Shown here: piece after piece, positions 25,389 through 33,937 of the stretch | Position numbering within the stretch: position 1 is the first letter of the stretch | Layout of the letters: the number at the start of each line of letters is the position of its first letter | Assembly: GCF_014205275.1 (NCBI RefSeq) | Contig: NZ_JACHND010000001.1 | Coordinates: 3,286,001 to 3,350,000 of the forward strand | Reading direction: 5' to 3' | Length of the DNA: 64,000 bases | From: Sphaerisporangium siamense | GTDB lineage: Bacteria; Actinomycetota; Actinomycetes; Streptosporangiales; Streptosporangiaceae | The notes under the pieces: model-generated | Databases searched by the model: none | Seen by the model: only the letters and a program-made list of their open reading frames with translations | What the model was told of the DNA's origin: nothing | Position numbers and translations under genes: made by a program

Positions 25389-25906
25389 GAGCCCTCCTCG
25401 GTCGCCTTCATGAGGCGCGCGTAGGCGAGCTGGAGCCAGTCGGAGACCGCGACGGCCGACATGGTCGCCCCGGCCAGCCGGGTCAGGCCCGGCGCGAACA
25501 CCATGCCGGCGGCGTACGCGGTCGCCACCCACTGCGCCAGACAGAACGGGCAGGTCACCAGCTCGCCGATGGCGTGTTTGACGCCGTGGCCGCGAACCTC
25601 CTCCTTCAGTTCGGCAGGGCCGCTCACCCCGGCGTACCGTGTGAAGGGGGCACGGAGCGGGCTCGTCACCGGGTCCTTGCTGAGGGTGCGGGACATCCGG
25701 TGCGTGGTCAGCCCCATCAGCACGAGGTCCAGCGGGGCGATCCGTTCCGGCGGCCTCGCGCCGACCAGCCGGCCGAGCCCGACGAGGCCCGCCACCGCGC
25801 CCCCGTACACCGTCAGGATGCGCAGGTAGGAGCCGAGCGGCCGATCGGTTCCGTTCTCGTAGGCCCGTTCCTCCTTACGAAGCGTATTCGTCACAGAATT
25901 GGTCAT
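25385..25906 (-). CDS. DUF1360 membrane protein
   Basis: 173 aa from ATG 25906. Conserved features: DLVLMGLTTHRMSRTLSKDPVTSPLRAPFTRY, then ELVTCPFCLAQWVATAYA (a C-x-x-C pair in front of a membrane helix, the DUF1360 hallmark). The C-x-x-C could bind metal or act in redox, but this is unproven. First gene of the operon running down to 24640. Confidence 0.82.
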   Translation of the reverse strand: MTNSVTNTLRKEERAYENGTDRPLGSYLRILTVYGGAVAGLVGLGRLVGARPPERIAPLDLVLMGLTTHRMSRTLSKDPVTSPLRAPFTRYAGVSGPAELKEEVRGHGVKHAIGELVTCPFCLAQWVATAYAAGMVFAPGLTRLAGATMSAVAVSDWLQLAYARLMKATEEGS

Positions 25907-26010
25907 AGAGCGCCGAGTACCCTCAGGGGGCGCGCCCATGCCCCGTGTTTGAGCTGGAAGAAGGCGGGTAGCCAAGATCTTCACCAACGCGCTTCAGATG
26001 GGGGTGAGCC

Positions 26011-26613
26011 TTGGGAAGTCACACGCATGAGGTCACCGACGCGATCATCGACACGCTCAAGCGCGCGGGGTCGGCGTTGAAAGCCGAGGGCGTGCGGTTC
26101 GCGCTCGCCGGCGGCTGCGCGGCCTACGCCAGAGGCGCGGCGCCGTCGCTGCACGACGTCGACTTCGTGCTCGTCGAGGAGGACGTGCCCCGCGCCCTGG
26201 AGACCCTCAGGGGGCACGGGTTCCGCACGGCACGGCCGCCCGAGGACTGGCTGGTCAAGGCGTTCGACGAGGAGGACAGGCTCGTCGACCTGATCTTCAG
26301 GATCGAGGAACGCCCCATCACCGCCGAGATGATCTCACGGGCCGACATGATCAACACGGCGGCGCTGAGCCTGCCCGTGCTGGACGCCACCGACCTGGTC
26401 ATCTCGTGGATCATGCCGATGTCCGAGCACAGCTGCGACTACGGGTCCATCCTGCCGCAGGTGCGAGCGCTCAGGGAGCAGGTGAACTGGGACCGCGTGG
26501 CCGAGGTCGTCTCGGTCTCCCCGTACGCCTCCACCTTCCTGACCCTGCTCGACCGCCTGGGCGTCGCCTGCCCCAAACCACCCCCGGAACCCCCCGACAC
26601 CCGCTGGCCCTGA
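26011..26613 (+). CDS. Nucleotidyltransferase-fold protein, TTG start
   Basis: 200 aa. TTG 26011 follows GGGGTG; nearby ATG and GTG codons are out of frame. The motif GVRFALAGGCAAYARGAAPSLHDVDFVLVEED gives the G-G...H-D-x-D pattern of the nucleotidyltransferase superfamily (metal ligands in HDVDF), and DRLVDLIFRIEERPIT may carry the third acidic residue. Related proteins include MNT-type antitoxins and AbiEii-like toxins, but no partner gene is adjacent, so a conflict role is not shown. Confidence 0.7.
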   Translation: MGSHTHEVTDAIIDTLKRAGSALKAEGVRFALAGGCAAYARGAAPSLHDVDFVLVEEDVPRALETLRGHGFRTARPPEDWLVKAFDEEDRLVDLIFRIEERPITAEMISRADMINTAALSLPVLDATDLVISWIMPMSEHSCDYGSILPQVRALREQVNWDRVAEVVSVSPYASTFLTLLDRLGVACPKPPPEPPDTRWP

Positions 26614-26714
26614 CCTCGCGGACCCCGCTCGCCGGAGACGTCGCTACGACGTTCGGCGGGCGGGTTTCGCGTTTCCCGCCCGGCCGGGCACCGGCTCCGG
26701 CCCGCCGCCATCGG

Positions 26715-26762
26715 ACCCGGACGAACGGACGAACGGACGAACGGACCCTCGGACCCTCGGAC
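26715..26762. repeat. Octanucleotide tandem repeat
   Basis: GACGAACG occurs three times in tandem followed by two copies of the related unit GACCCTCG and a partial third. It lies between a gene end and a terminator, so it does not disturb coding. Confidence 0.75.
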
Positions 26763-26768
26763 ACGACG

Positions 26769-26796
26769 GAGGCCGCGCCCCTGGGGGCGCGGCCTC
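26769..26796. terminator. Bidirectional terminator hairpin
   Basis: A perfect 12-bp stem (26769-26780 with 26785-26796) with loop CTGG lies between the convergent ends of the nucleotidyltransferase and PRC-barrel genes and can serve both. Confidence 0.75.
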
Positions 26797-26831
26797 ACCC
26801 TTCGTCGGGCTCCCTGCAGGGGGATCGCCGG

Positions 26832-27200
26832 CTAGAAGGCGCCCGTCCCGCCGTAAGGGAAGCGACCGTAGTAGTCGCCGACCTGGCTGCGGTACTCGGG
26901 TTCCTTGAATCTCGCGTCGTCGAACTCGGGAGCGTCCTTGATCTCCTGCTTGGTACGGCTCAGGAAGACCTTCTTCTCCTGCGGGTCGATCTGCGTGACG
27001 GTGCTCGCCGGGAGCATGACCTTCTTGCCGAAGATCCACGGGCCGGTGTCCACGATGAGGTAGCTCTCGCCCACCTCATAGGTGGCCTCGTCCACGGATC
27101 CGATCCGGCCGTCCGTCGCTTCGACGTGGTATCCGACCACGTCGAAGCTCTGGTGCGCGCCGGAGACGGTCGGGCTGTAGCTCCAGAGATCCTTCTGCAC
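26832..27200 (-). CDS. PRC-barrel domain protein
   Basis: 122 aa from GTG 27200, with GGGAGAGG 6 bases upstream. FDVVGYHVEATDGRIGSVDEATYEVGESYLIVDTGPWIFGKKVMLPASTVTQIDPQEKKVFLSRTKQEIKDAP is a complete PRC barrel (strand-rich, G-x-I-G-x-V core), followed by a Tyr/Gly-rich tail. PRC barrels bind RNA or proteins; such actinobacterial copies are probably stress proteins with unknown partners. Confidence 0.83.
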   Translation of the reverse strand: MQKDLWSYSPTVSGAHQSFDVVGYHVEATDGRIGSVDEATYEVGESYLIVDTGPWIFGKKVMLPASTVTQIDPQEKKVFLSRTKQEIKDAPEFDDARFKEPEYRSQVGDYYGRFPYGGTGAF

Positions 27201-27325
27201 TTTGCCTCTCCCTTCGATTTGATTCGTCGGGCTCAGTCCGTCTACCCGCGCTCCCGCCGCCAAACGTCCACCGCCGCACCAATGTCACGGGCACCCTCTT
27301 TGTGCCGCTACGCTAGAGGGACCAA

Positions 27326-27402
27326 GCGCCGCTAGCTCAGTTGGTCAGAGCAGCTGACTCTTAATCAGCGGGTCCGGGGTTCGAGTCCCTGGCGGCGCAC
27401 CA
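27326..27402 (+). tRNA. tRNA-Lys (anticodon CTT)
   Basis: The cloverleaf reads as acceptor arms GCGCCGC / GCGGCGC (27326-27332 with 27392-27398), a D-arm with AGTTGGT, anticodon stem GCTGA/TCAGC with loop CTCTTAA giving anticodon CTT, T-arm with GGTTCGAGTCC, and discriminator A followed by an encoded CCA (27400-27402). The following 3.6 kb is of lower G+C, a common sign of insertion next to a tRNA, but no integrase is present. Confidence 0.95.
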
Positions 27403-27412
27403 TCGGTCACCA

Positions 27413-27439
27413 GGCACCTTCCGAAGATCGGAAGGTGCC
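27413..27439 (+). terminator. Perfect 12-bp hairpin after tRNA-Lys
   Basis: GGCACCTTCCGA (27413-27424), AGA, then TCGGAAGGTGCC (27428-27439). It is 10 bases after the tRNA and presumably ends or processes its transcript, although no T-tract follows. Confidence 0.7.
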
Positions 27440-27683
27440 GCATCGTATCTGGGGCGCCTGGGGGCTTGGCGCCCGTTCGGGCGCCGCGTAGCCCAAGGTC
27501 AGCCGGCACGGCCAGGGTGCATTTGCCCGATACTCACGTCGGTGGCCGGTCCAGCGCGCCCATCGGCCGCCACTGAGCGCTCTCGACGAAAACCGAGCAC
27601 TCAAGACGCGCTCGCATCATCGAACGGGCCGCCCAGCAGGCGACTGACTGGGGCCGCTAGGCGGACACGTCGACAACGGCGCC

Positions 27684-29570
27684 TTAGTCATCTCCGAGTT
27701 GCGGAATCCCTCCCAGGAGAACTCGCGCGTCGTCCGGCCGATCGCGACGTTGACCATCCGAAGTCCGGCCCCACGCGAGGCGTCCGGCTTTCCCCAAGCG
27801 CGTCGACGTCTTACGATCCACGCCATATACGGTCGCGATTTCCACAGGTGTCAGCAGGCCGCTCTTCTCGGACAGCAGCAGCAGACCCGCCTCCTCTGTC
27901 TTCTGCGCCTCCTGCGCGCCTTTCCGCTCCACGTCGGTCATAGGTTCTAGGGACGATGCGGGGTCGTCAGCGAACTGGCCGGCCCGTGCCGTCGGCGCTG
28001 CAGCGTGGTGATCACGGTCTTCGTCCCGAGCGGTGAAGGAAGAGCCCGATAGGCTTTCGTTGTTCTCGCGACCGGTGGTATCTGGTCTGAACCTGACCAT
28101 CTCCAAAGCGGTACGAAGTATCCTTTGGGCGTACTTGAGGGACTCTTCTGGAGCCGGGAGTAAGGGAACGGCCAATCCCGTGGATGATGGCGTAGCGGCA
28201 GAACCGTCGAACATGAAGAGGGCGGAGCGGTATTGCGGACTCTCCGTATTATCCGAAAACGGTGGCAGTGCTGGGTGGCCCCAAGTCCCAGCCGAAATCG
28301 AATAGACGGTCTGACAGTCGAGCCATAGCAGCGCCGACGCGATGTCAGTGGCTGATAGTGCAAGGTTGCTGTCCGGAGCACCCAGCAGACTAATGGCTTC
28401 TCGGAGGCAGAGAAGTGTCGTCGGTCGATCTAGGGAAGCCGGGATGCCGGGTAGTGGGATCTCGCTCCGTGCGGTGAGCTCTGTCGCTCGTAGGGAAAGC
28501 TGCATGATTCGGCTTCGCCTCCGCGCCATCATTTGCACCCACTTCACTCCTTCAGGTGCCGGCAAGGGGCGCGTGTCGGAACGGATCACGCGGTGTAGGA
28601 CCAGACGGCGGATCGAGGGCATCATCCGGCCGAGTTCGACGACACCGCCAAGAGCGCTGGAACGATCGAATCGATCCCGTGGCGACAACCTCGGGTCCTC
28701 GACGTGTTGCCAGATCATGAACGGGCGTAGATCTCTCATGGCATTTCGGTGGCTGCCGTCATGAGAGCTCACCGGGATCTGATCCGTCCTGCCGTCGGCC
28801 ATGGTATTCACAGCGAACATTCGCGAGGGGTCGCCAGGATCGGTGGCAGGCGGGTTCGTGCTGAGGGACCAGTCGTCAGCGTCGGCGGACGCCATTCGCT
28901 GATCGTACCTTTTGAAGGTGGATTCCCATGCGGCAGCGCATGCCAGGGGCAACACGGAGGAGGCCCCGGCAGCACTGGAGAAGGCTGTCGTCACAATGTC
29001 GCGAGCGACGTCGGAGCGGACGTCCGCAACTATTCCCTGGTTCACCAGGCGCCGTAACATGCGGGCCGCGTTGCCTGGTTGTTTGATGAATGTCATCAGA
29101 GTCCGCAGTGCAGGAGTCGTGGCGGTGGCCAGTTCAAGAGCAGGCGACGCCATGATCACGTCACGCTCTCTTGACCCACGACATGTCTTCTCCGTGACGG
29201 ACGGCCAGCGTCGAAGCGATGTAGCCGGCAAGAAGCCACTCGGGCATCCAACGGTTTCGACGGACCCACCATGCTCGGCAAAGGTGGTCATCCAGGTTCT
29301 CGGCCTCTGCGCGCCGGCACAGATCTTGACCAGCAGGAGAACGAGGTCATCGATATCTCCGGGCCGATGGCGCGGGCGCCTGCCGTGGACGTGCTCTTGG
29401 GCCCGCTTCAGTTTTGTGGGCGGGACAAGGTCCTGGATTCGCCGGGCGGCTGGACTGCCTAGGGACGAAGCGTCCAATAGATCGTCGAATTCGTCACGAA
29501 CGGGCACGCCGAGTTGTATGCCCTCAGGCTCGGCAACACACCGAAAGTCTCGATCACTCATGGCAGTCAC
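27684..29570 (-). CDS. Uncharacterised 628-aa protein with C-terminal BldC/MerR-like helix-turn-helix
   Basis: A single frame open for 1.9 kb in a stretch of reduced G+C, starting at a GTG that overlaps the stop of the sigma-like gene (GTGA, 29567-29570). Residues 1-560 match nothing I recognise; they contain helical segments (ALRTLMTFIKQPGNAARMLRRLVNQGIVADVRSDVARDI, SRIMQLSLRATELTARSE) and a low-complexity linker near 500-545. The last 58 residues (571-628) hold LLTPVEIATVYGVDRKTSTRLGKAGRLAWGRTSDGQRRDR, a close match in pattern to the BldC/MerR-type DNA-binding fold. DNA binding is therefore likely; the rest is open. Confidence 0.65.
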   Translation of the reverse strand: MTAMSDRDFRCVAEPEGIQLGVPVRDEFDDLLDASSLGSPAARRIQDLVPPTKLKRAQEHVHGRRPRHRPGDIDDLVLLLVKICAGAQRPRTWMTTFAEHGGSVETVGCPSGFLPATSLRRWPSVTEKTCRGSRERDVIMASPALELATATTPALRTLMTFIKQPGNAARMLRRLVNQGIVADVRSDVARDIVTTAFSSAAGASSVLPLACAAAWESTFKRYDQRMASADADDWSLSTNPPATDPGDPSRMFAVNTMADGRTDQIPVSSHDGSHRNAMRDLRPFMIWQHVEDPRLSPRDRFDRSSALGGVVELGRMMPSIRRLVLHRVIRSDTRPLPAPEGVKWVQMMARRRSRIMQLSLRATELTARSEIPLPGIPASLDRPTTLLCLREAISLLGAPDSNLALSATDIASALLWLDCQTVYSISAGTWGHPALPPFSDNTESPQYRSALFMFDGSAATPSSTGLAVPLLPAPEESLKYAQRILRTALEMVRFRPDTTGRENNESLSGSSFTARDEDRDHHAAAPTARAGQFADDPASSLEPMTDVERKGAQEAQKTEEAGLLLLSEKSGLLTPVEIATVYGVDRKTSTRLGKAGRLAWGRTSDGQRRDRPDDARVLLGGIPQLGDD

Positions 29571-30535
29571 CTCTCCGTGCCATCGGTACGTGCGGGGGGA
29601 CGCTGGACGTCGTCCGCCGCAAGCCTTCTGCGGATACGACCGAGACGCCCTTCGGCGGCTTTGGGACTCAGGCCGACCAGTGCGGCGGCGTCCTTCTGGG
29701 TGTAGCCCTGCATCTGGTACCAGAGCAGCTGGCGCACCTGAAGGTCCTTGATCGTGGCCATGGCCCGTGTGATCTCATCGACCATGACGGCCTGAGACTC
29801 AGGAGCGCGGCCGAACGCCGGCTGAAAGACCGGCTCTATGAGGGCGAGGTCCTCGATCAGACCGACCCCCCGGGCGTACCGGTCCAAGCGCTTCTGCTTA
29901 CGCCAGCGCCGGTAGACCTTTTCGAAGCTCAGCAGGCAAGCGCCGATGAAGTAAGTGTTCAATGACGCGCCGCGGCTGTGGTCCCATTGGCCTGCTTCCA
30001 CCGTCCGACGGAAGCGCGTCACCCCCTCATCCACAAGATCAATAACTATCTGGTCGATGTCATCCTTCGACCACGCCTGCCAGTCGTCGTTATTACTGCG
30101 TATCAGCGGCATCTGTCGTGCGCCACGCTGAACCAAGGTGCGATTAGCCTGTTGGCGCAGCGTGTTCACCTTGCCGAAGATCTCTCTCGACCCCACCCAG
30201 GCGCTCAAGATCGGTAAAGCGTAGCCGAGCAGCCGGTTGGTCAGCCGCTTGAACAGATCGTCGTTTCCTGCTTCCAGATCCTTGCGGACCCGGTCGACGA
30301 TCTTCTGGTCGACTTCACGGCGGGCTTGTCGGACTGTCTCGCTCTCTTCCTCATCCTCGGCGACCAGTTGCTGCTCAACCTCGCTCAGCATGATTTCCAC
30401 GTAAGGCGAGGTCTCCTCGACCGCCTGTGGATCCTCAGGGCTGTCGCGATCAAGATCGGCGCACGCTAGACCGGCAGGCTCGGCATCGAGCTCGCTCTGG
30501 TCCGCGCCGGGCTGTCCGAGATGAGCCATCGACAT
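29567..30535 (-). CDS. Divergent sigma-70-like protein
   Basis: 322 aa from ATG 30535, with GAGGGGAGCGGGT just upstream; a 60-codon upstream extension is unlikely. The first 90 residues are acidic and linker-like. Residues about 105-215 resemble sigma region 2 in length and helix pattern (DDLFKRLTNRLLGYALPILSAWVGS...WDHSRGASLNTYFIGACLLSFEKVYRRWRKQKRLD, where SLNTYFIGACLLSFEKVYRRWRK recalls the YRRW/F end of region 2). Residues about 262-308 are a region-4-type helix-turn-helix (QLLWYQMQGYTQKDAAALVGLSPKAAEGRLGRIRRRL). It is coupled to the 628-aa BldC-tailed protein, implying joint action in transcription. Confidence 0.65.
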   Translation of the reverse strand: MSMAHLGQPGADQSELDAEPAGLACADLDRDSPEDPQAVEETSPYVEIMLSEVEQQLVAEDEEESETVRQARREVDQKIVDRVRKDLEAGNDDLFKRLTNRLLGYALPILSAWVGSREIFGKVNTLRQQANRTLVQRGARQMPLIRSNNDDWQAWSKDDIDQIVIDLVDEGVTRFRRTVEAGQWDHSRGASLNTYFIGACLLSFEKVYRRWRKQKRLDRYARGVGLIEDLALIEPVFQPAFGRAPESQAVMVDEITRAMATIKDLQVRQLLWYQMQGYTQKDAAALVGLSPKAAEGRLGRIRRRLAADDVQRPPARTDGTER

Positions 30536-30894
30536 ACCCGCTCCCCTCGGGGGGTTGGGGGCCGAGGACGCGCACGGCCCGAGACAGTTGAGGTGTACGC
30601 CGTCGCTATATGGAGCCGGCCCGGGGTTCCCCTCGCTGGATCCGGAAGATTTTTCCTCCGGCTCTGGCCGAGGGCAGCGGCGCGCTGATCGCCTACACCT
30701 TGACCACACGAACAAGGTGTCGATGGCGCTGGAGGGTCATGATGCGAACCGCTGATCCTCACAACAGGCCCCCAGGGCCTCCTCGGGTCAGAGCCTGTAA
30801 GTCTCGCAAGCCACAGCGCTGTCCACTGGCGGTTCGGCCCAAAACGCGGGCACCCGCCCGAAGCCCTGCGAACGAAAGCACGAAGGAGACTCGG
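30536..30894. other. Divergent promoter region of the sigma-like operon
   Basis: 359 bases between the sigma-like gene (minus) and a small membrane protein gene (plus). It holds an 8-bp dyad at 30695-30720 and a GGAGCCGG/CCGGCTC pair near 30610-30655. No gene is visible in it. Confidence 0.5.
30695..30720. promoter_or_regulatory. ACACCTTG dyad, candidate operator
   Basis: ACACCTTG (30695-30702) and CAAGGTGT (30713-30720) are perfect inverted repeats with a 10-base spacer, i.e. centres about two helical turns apart when bound by a dimer. It lies between the divergent starts at 30535 and 30895. Confidence 0.45.
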
Positions 30895-31068
30895 ATGTTC
30901 TCGGAACGCGCTCTACTGGCGTTGTTGTGCGCCGCGATGGTCACCGCCGTCATGACGGGCCTGAGATTGGCCGACCACGCGTCCTGGCCACAGGCGCTCG
31001 GCATCGGCCTAGGGGCGGGGGGTGCCACACTTCTGGGGGTCATCAGCCTGCTCAACCGCGGCAAATAG
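30895..31068 (+). CDS. Small membrane protein, 57 aa
   Basis: ATG 30895 with AAGGAGA upstream. Two hydrophobic segments (ALLALLCAAMVTAVMTGL and QALGIGLGAGGATLLGVISLL) around RLADHASWP, ending NRGK. No family named. It is divergent from the sigma-like operon. Confidence 0.6.
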   Translation: MFSERALLALLCAAMVTAVMTGLRLADHASWPQALGIGLGAGGATLLGVISLLNRGK

Positions 31069-31152
31069 CCTTGCGCGAGCACAGAGGAGCGAGCGCCTCT
31101 CGTCGGCCCTGACCGGCCGAGGTGGAGGCAGGGCGCCAGCTGGCGAAGGTGT

Positions 31153-32943
31153 TCAGCGGCGGGACAGGCGGCGGAACTCGTGGGTGCCGAGGGTCAGGGC
31201 CGTGAGGGTGAAGGCGGTCAGGGTGAGGAGCTGGGGGTACAGGGACGGGCGCCAGCCGTGGACGACGAGCGTTCGCATCGCTTCGATGGCGTAGGTCAGC
31301 GGGTTGAGGTGGGCGGTGATGGACATCCATGGGGGCATCGCCGTGACGGGGACGAAGGCGTTGGTGGTGAAGACCAGCGGGAGGCTCGCGAAGCCGGTGA
31401 TGGCGAAGAAGGTGTTGTGGTCGGGGGCGCGGCAGGCCAGGGCCAGGAACAGCGCGGAGAAGGCCATGGCGAGCAGGGCCGCGACGGCGAGCAGGACGAG
31501 CCCGCCCGCGATCCCGCCGGCGGGGCGCACGCCGAGCGCCGCCGCGACCAGCAGGATCAGCGCCGCCTGCGCCACGCCGAGGCCCATCTGGAAGGCGAGG
31601 CGGCTGACGAGCAGGGAGCTGCGGGCGATGGGCATGCTCATCAGCTTGTTCAGATAGCCGGTCTCCTTGTCCCACAGTAAGGGGACGGCGCCGCTGACCC
31701 CGGTGCTGACGATCGTGAAGGCGATCACGCCGGGGAGCATGAAGCCGATGTAGTCGGCGGTGCCCACCACGCGGGCGTCGACGGCGCGGGCGATGGCGCC
31801 GCCCAGGAACACCAGCCAGATCACCGGCTGGAGCAGCGTGAACGCGAGGGACAGGCGTTCTCTGCTCACCTCCAGGTACCAGCGTCGCAGCAGCGCGAGG
31901 ACCTCCTGCGTCCGCGGCCGGGACGGGCGGGCCGCGCCGTCGGAGTCGAGGGGGGCGGGGGACGGCGCGGATGGACGTGGCGCGCGGTCGAGGTCGGGGA
32001 CGGCGGAGTCGGGGGAGAGCCCTCTGCCGGTGTGCAGGAGGAAGACGTCGTCGAGGGTGGGGGCGGTGTGGGTGACGCCGTGCAGGTCGATGCCGTGGGC
32101 CAGGGACGCGCGCATGATCTCGGGGACGGCCTTGGCGGCGTCGTCCACGCGGACGCGCAGGTGTTCGCGGCCGGTCAGCGTGGCCTGCCGCACCCAGGGC
32201 GCGCCCTCGACGGCGGCGAGCAGCCGGTCGGGCGCGGGGGAGGACACGTGGACGGTGTCGGCGGCCACGCCGCGCTTGAGCTCGGCCGGGGTGCCGGTGA
32301 CGACCTCGCGGCCCGCGTCGATGATCGTGATGCGGTCGCACAGGCGGTCGGCCTCGTCGAGGTAGTTGGTGGCCAGCAGCACGGTGACGCCCTGGGCGCG
32401 CAGGCCGCGCAGATGGTCCCAGACGCGGTGGCGGGACTGGACGTCCAGTCCGAGCGTGGGCTCGTCGAGGATCAGCACGTCGGGCAGGTGGAGCAGGCCG
32501 CAGGCCAGGTCCAGCCGTTTCTGCATGCCGCCGGAGTACTCGGCGACGAAGCGGTCGGCGTCGGGCAGCATGCCGACGACGTCGAGCACCTCCTCCACGC
32601 GGCGGGCGCGTGACCGGCGGGGGACGTGGTTGAGGTCGGCCTCCAGCTCGACGCTCTCGCGTCCGGTGAGCCGGTGGCGCACGCCCTTCTCCTGCGAGAC
32701 GTAGCCGAGGCGGCGCCGTACCTGCGCGGCCTGACGGACGACGTCCAGGCCGCACACCCGCGCCCGGCCCTCGGTGGGGGTGAGCAGCGTGGTGAGCATG
32801 TGGATGGTGGTGGACTTCCCGGCGCCGTTCGGGCCGAGCAGGCCGTAGATCTCTCCGGCGCCGATATGGAGCTCCAGATGGTCTACCGCGGGGCGGTCGC
32901 GGAACACGCGGGTCAGGCCCTCGGTCTCGATGATCTCGTGCAT
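31153..32943 (-). CDS. DrrA-DrrB fusion: ABC-2 type exporter, ATPase and permease in one chain
   Basis: 596 aa. Residues 1-310 are an ATPase of the DrrA class: [43 protein letters not shown] and the DrrA-type C-terminal extension. Residues about 345-596 are an ABC-2 permease with six hydrophobic segments ([77 protein letters not shown]...). A fusion means one gene can form the full exporter by dimerising. The linker near 315-340 is Pro/Ser-rich. Likely substrate: a hydrophobic small molecule; not determinable. Confidence 0.87.
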   Translation of the reverse strand: MHEIIETEGLTRVFRDRPAVDHLELHIGAGEIYGLLGPNGAGKSTTIHMLTTLLTPTEGRARVCGLDVVRQAAQVRRRLGYVSQEKGVRHRLTGRESVELEADLNHVPRRSRARRVEEVLDVVGMLPDADRFVAEYSGGMQKRLDLACGLLHLPDVLILDEPTLGLDVQSRHRVWDHLRGLRAQGVTVLLATNYLDEADRLCDRITIIDAGREVVTGTPAELKRGVAADTVHVSSPAPDRLLAAVEGAPWVRQATLTGREHLRVRVDDAAKAVPEIMRASLAHGIDLHGVTHTAPTLDDVFLLHTGRGLSPDSAVPDLDRAPRPSAPSPAPLDSDGAARPSRPRTQEVLALLRRWYLEVSRERLSLAFTLLQPVIWLVFLGGAIARAVDARVVGTADYIGFMLPGVIAFTIVSTGVSGAVPLLWDKETGYLNKLMSMPIARSSLLVSRLAFQMGLGVAQAALILLVAAALGVRPAGGIAGGLVLLAVAALLAMAFSALFLALACRAPDHNTFFAITGFASLPLVFTTNAFVPVTAMPPWMSITAHLNPLTYAIEAMRTLVVHGWRPSLYPQLLTLTAFTLTALTLGTHEFRRLSRR

Positions 32944-33055
32944 CCCCGATCCAATTCTGCGTCCCAGAGTGAACGATTATCCTACTTCCGATCTACAAGC
33001 CGAGGTGTTACGTTGGTCGGGCCCCCGACTGATATTTACAGGGAGGGTCGCATTT

Positions 33056-33928
33056 ATGAGCACAGGTCCCGCGGAACAGCTCGCGGAAAACGGCTTCTGT
33101 TTGGTGCCGAAAGCGCTTGATCAATCGGTTATCGAACGCCTCGCGGAACTGGCCGCCCGGCGGCTGAAGGCCGCCGAGGGCGCCCACCTGTCCCGGTACG
33201 CCCACCACGGCAGCCTGCTGCCGCTCACCGTGGACGACCACCCCGTCCCCGAGATCCTCACCTCCGGCGCGCTGCACGGCGTCTTCGGTGCGCTCGGGTT
33301 CACCGACCCTCGCTGGATCAGCGGGTACGTCATCGCCAAGCCGCCGCGCTCGCCGGGCCTGTGGTGGCACCAGGACTGGTGGGCCTGGGGGCATCCGCGC
33401 AGTTATGTCGCCCAGCCGACGCAGATATTCGTGATGATTTATCTGGAACCGACCTCGCGGCGCAACGGCTGCCTGCGGGTGATACCGGGCACGCATATGC
33501 GGCGCCACCGCCTCCACGACGCCCTTCTGGAGCCGCACACCGTGGAAATAGAGGCGGAAGGTCCTGATTCCGTGTGCCACGCGGAAACGTCCGGGGAAAT
33601 CGATATCGAGGCCGCGCCCGGCGATCTGGTCATCGGGGACGTCCGGGTGATCCACGCCACCCATTCCAATGAGACGGAATCGATGCGGACCGCGATAGAC
33701 CTGCTGTTCGCCCCGCATTTCGGCACGTTGCCCGCCGAGTTCAGGGCGCATTACGTCAACCAGATCTGCCTGCCTCCCGCCGGCTGGTGGGAGGAGCCGG
33801 GCCACCCCCTCCGGGGCACCCCGCTGGGCGCGATGCTGCCCACCTACTCGGGGCCCGAGGTCGATCCCGTAGAGTTCTGCCGGCGTCCCCGCTGGCCCGC
33901 CGGGCGGCAGTCTGCACGGACCAGTTGA
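33056..33928 (+). CDS. Phytanoyl-CoA dioxygenase (PhyH) family oxygenase
   Basis: 290 aa from ATG 33056 behind GGGAGGG. The Fe(II) site is WWHQDWW (His105, Asp107) plus His200 or His203 in VIHATHSN; Arg211 (SMRTAIDLLF) fits the 2-oxoglutarate anchor. The strand before it (FVMIYLEPTSRRNGCLRVIPGTH) is typical PhyH. These enzymes hydroxylate or halogenate small molecules in secondary metabolism. It is 9 bases from cobT and close to a methyltransferase and an exporter, which suggests a small tailoring group, though no scaffold gene is present. Confidence 0.83.
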   Translation: MSTGPAEQLAENGFCLVPKALDQSVIERLAELAARRLKAAEGAHLSRYAHHGSLLPLTVDDHPVPEILTSGALHGVFGALGFTDPRWISGYVIAKPPRSPGLWWHQDWWAWGHPRSYVAQPTQIFVMIYLEPTSRRNGCLRVIPGTHMRRHRLHDALLEPHTVEIEAEGPDSVCHAETSGEIDIEAAPGDLVIGDVRVIHATHSNETESMRTAIDLLFAPHFGTLPAEFRAHYVNQICLPPAGWWEEPGHPLRGTPLGAMLPTYSGPEVDPVEFCRRPRWPAGRQSARTS

Positions 33929-33937
33929 GGAGGAACC

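Noticed and set aside
26011..26613. Toxin-antitoxin module built on the nucleotidyltransferase
   Set aside because: No adjacent partner gene (HEPN or AbiEi-like) is present within the convergent layout.
28912..29751. Plus-strand frame of 279 codons in the low-G+C insert
   Set aside because: It conflicts with the longer minus-strand frame, which starts in a GTGA overlap and ends in a recognisable helix-turn-helix. No family or ribosome site supports the plus-strand frame.
33929..33937. Cobalamin riboswitch before cobT
   Set aside because: The gap to the upstream gene is only 9 bases; there is no room for one and no B12-box in the preceding leader.
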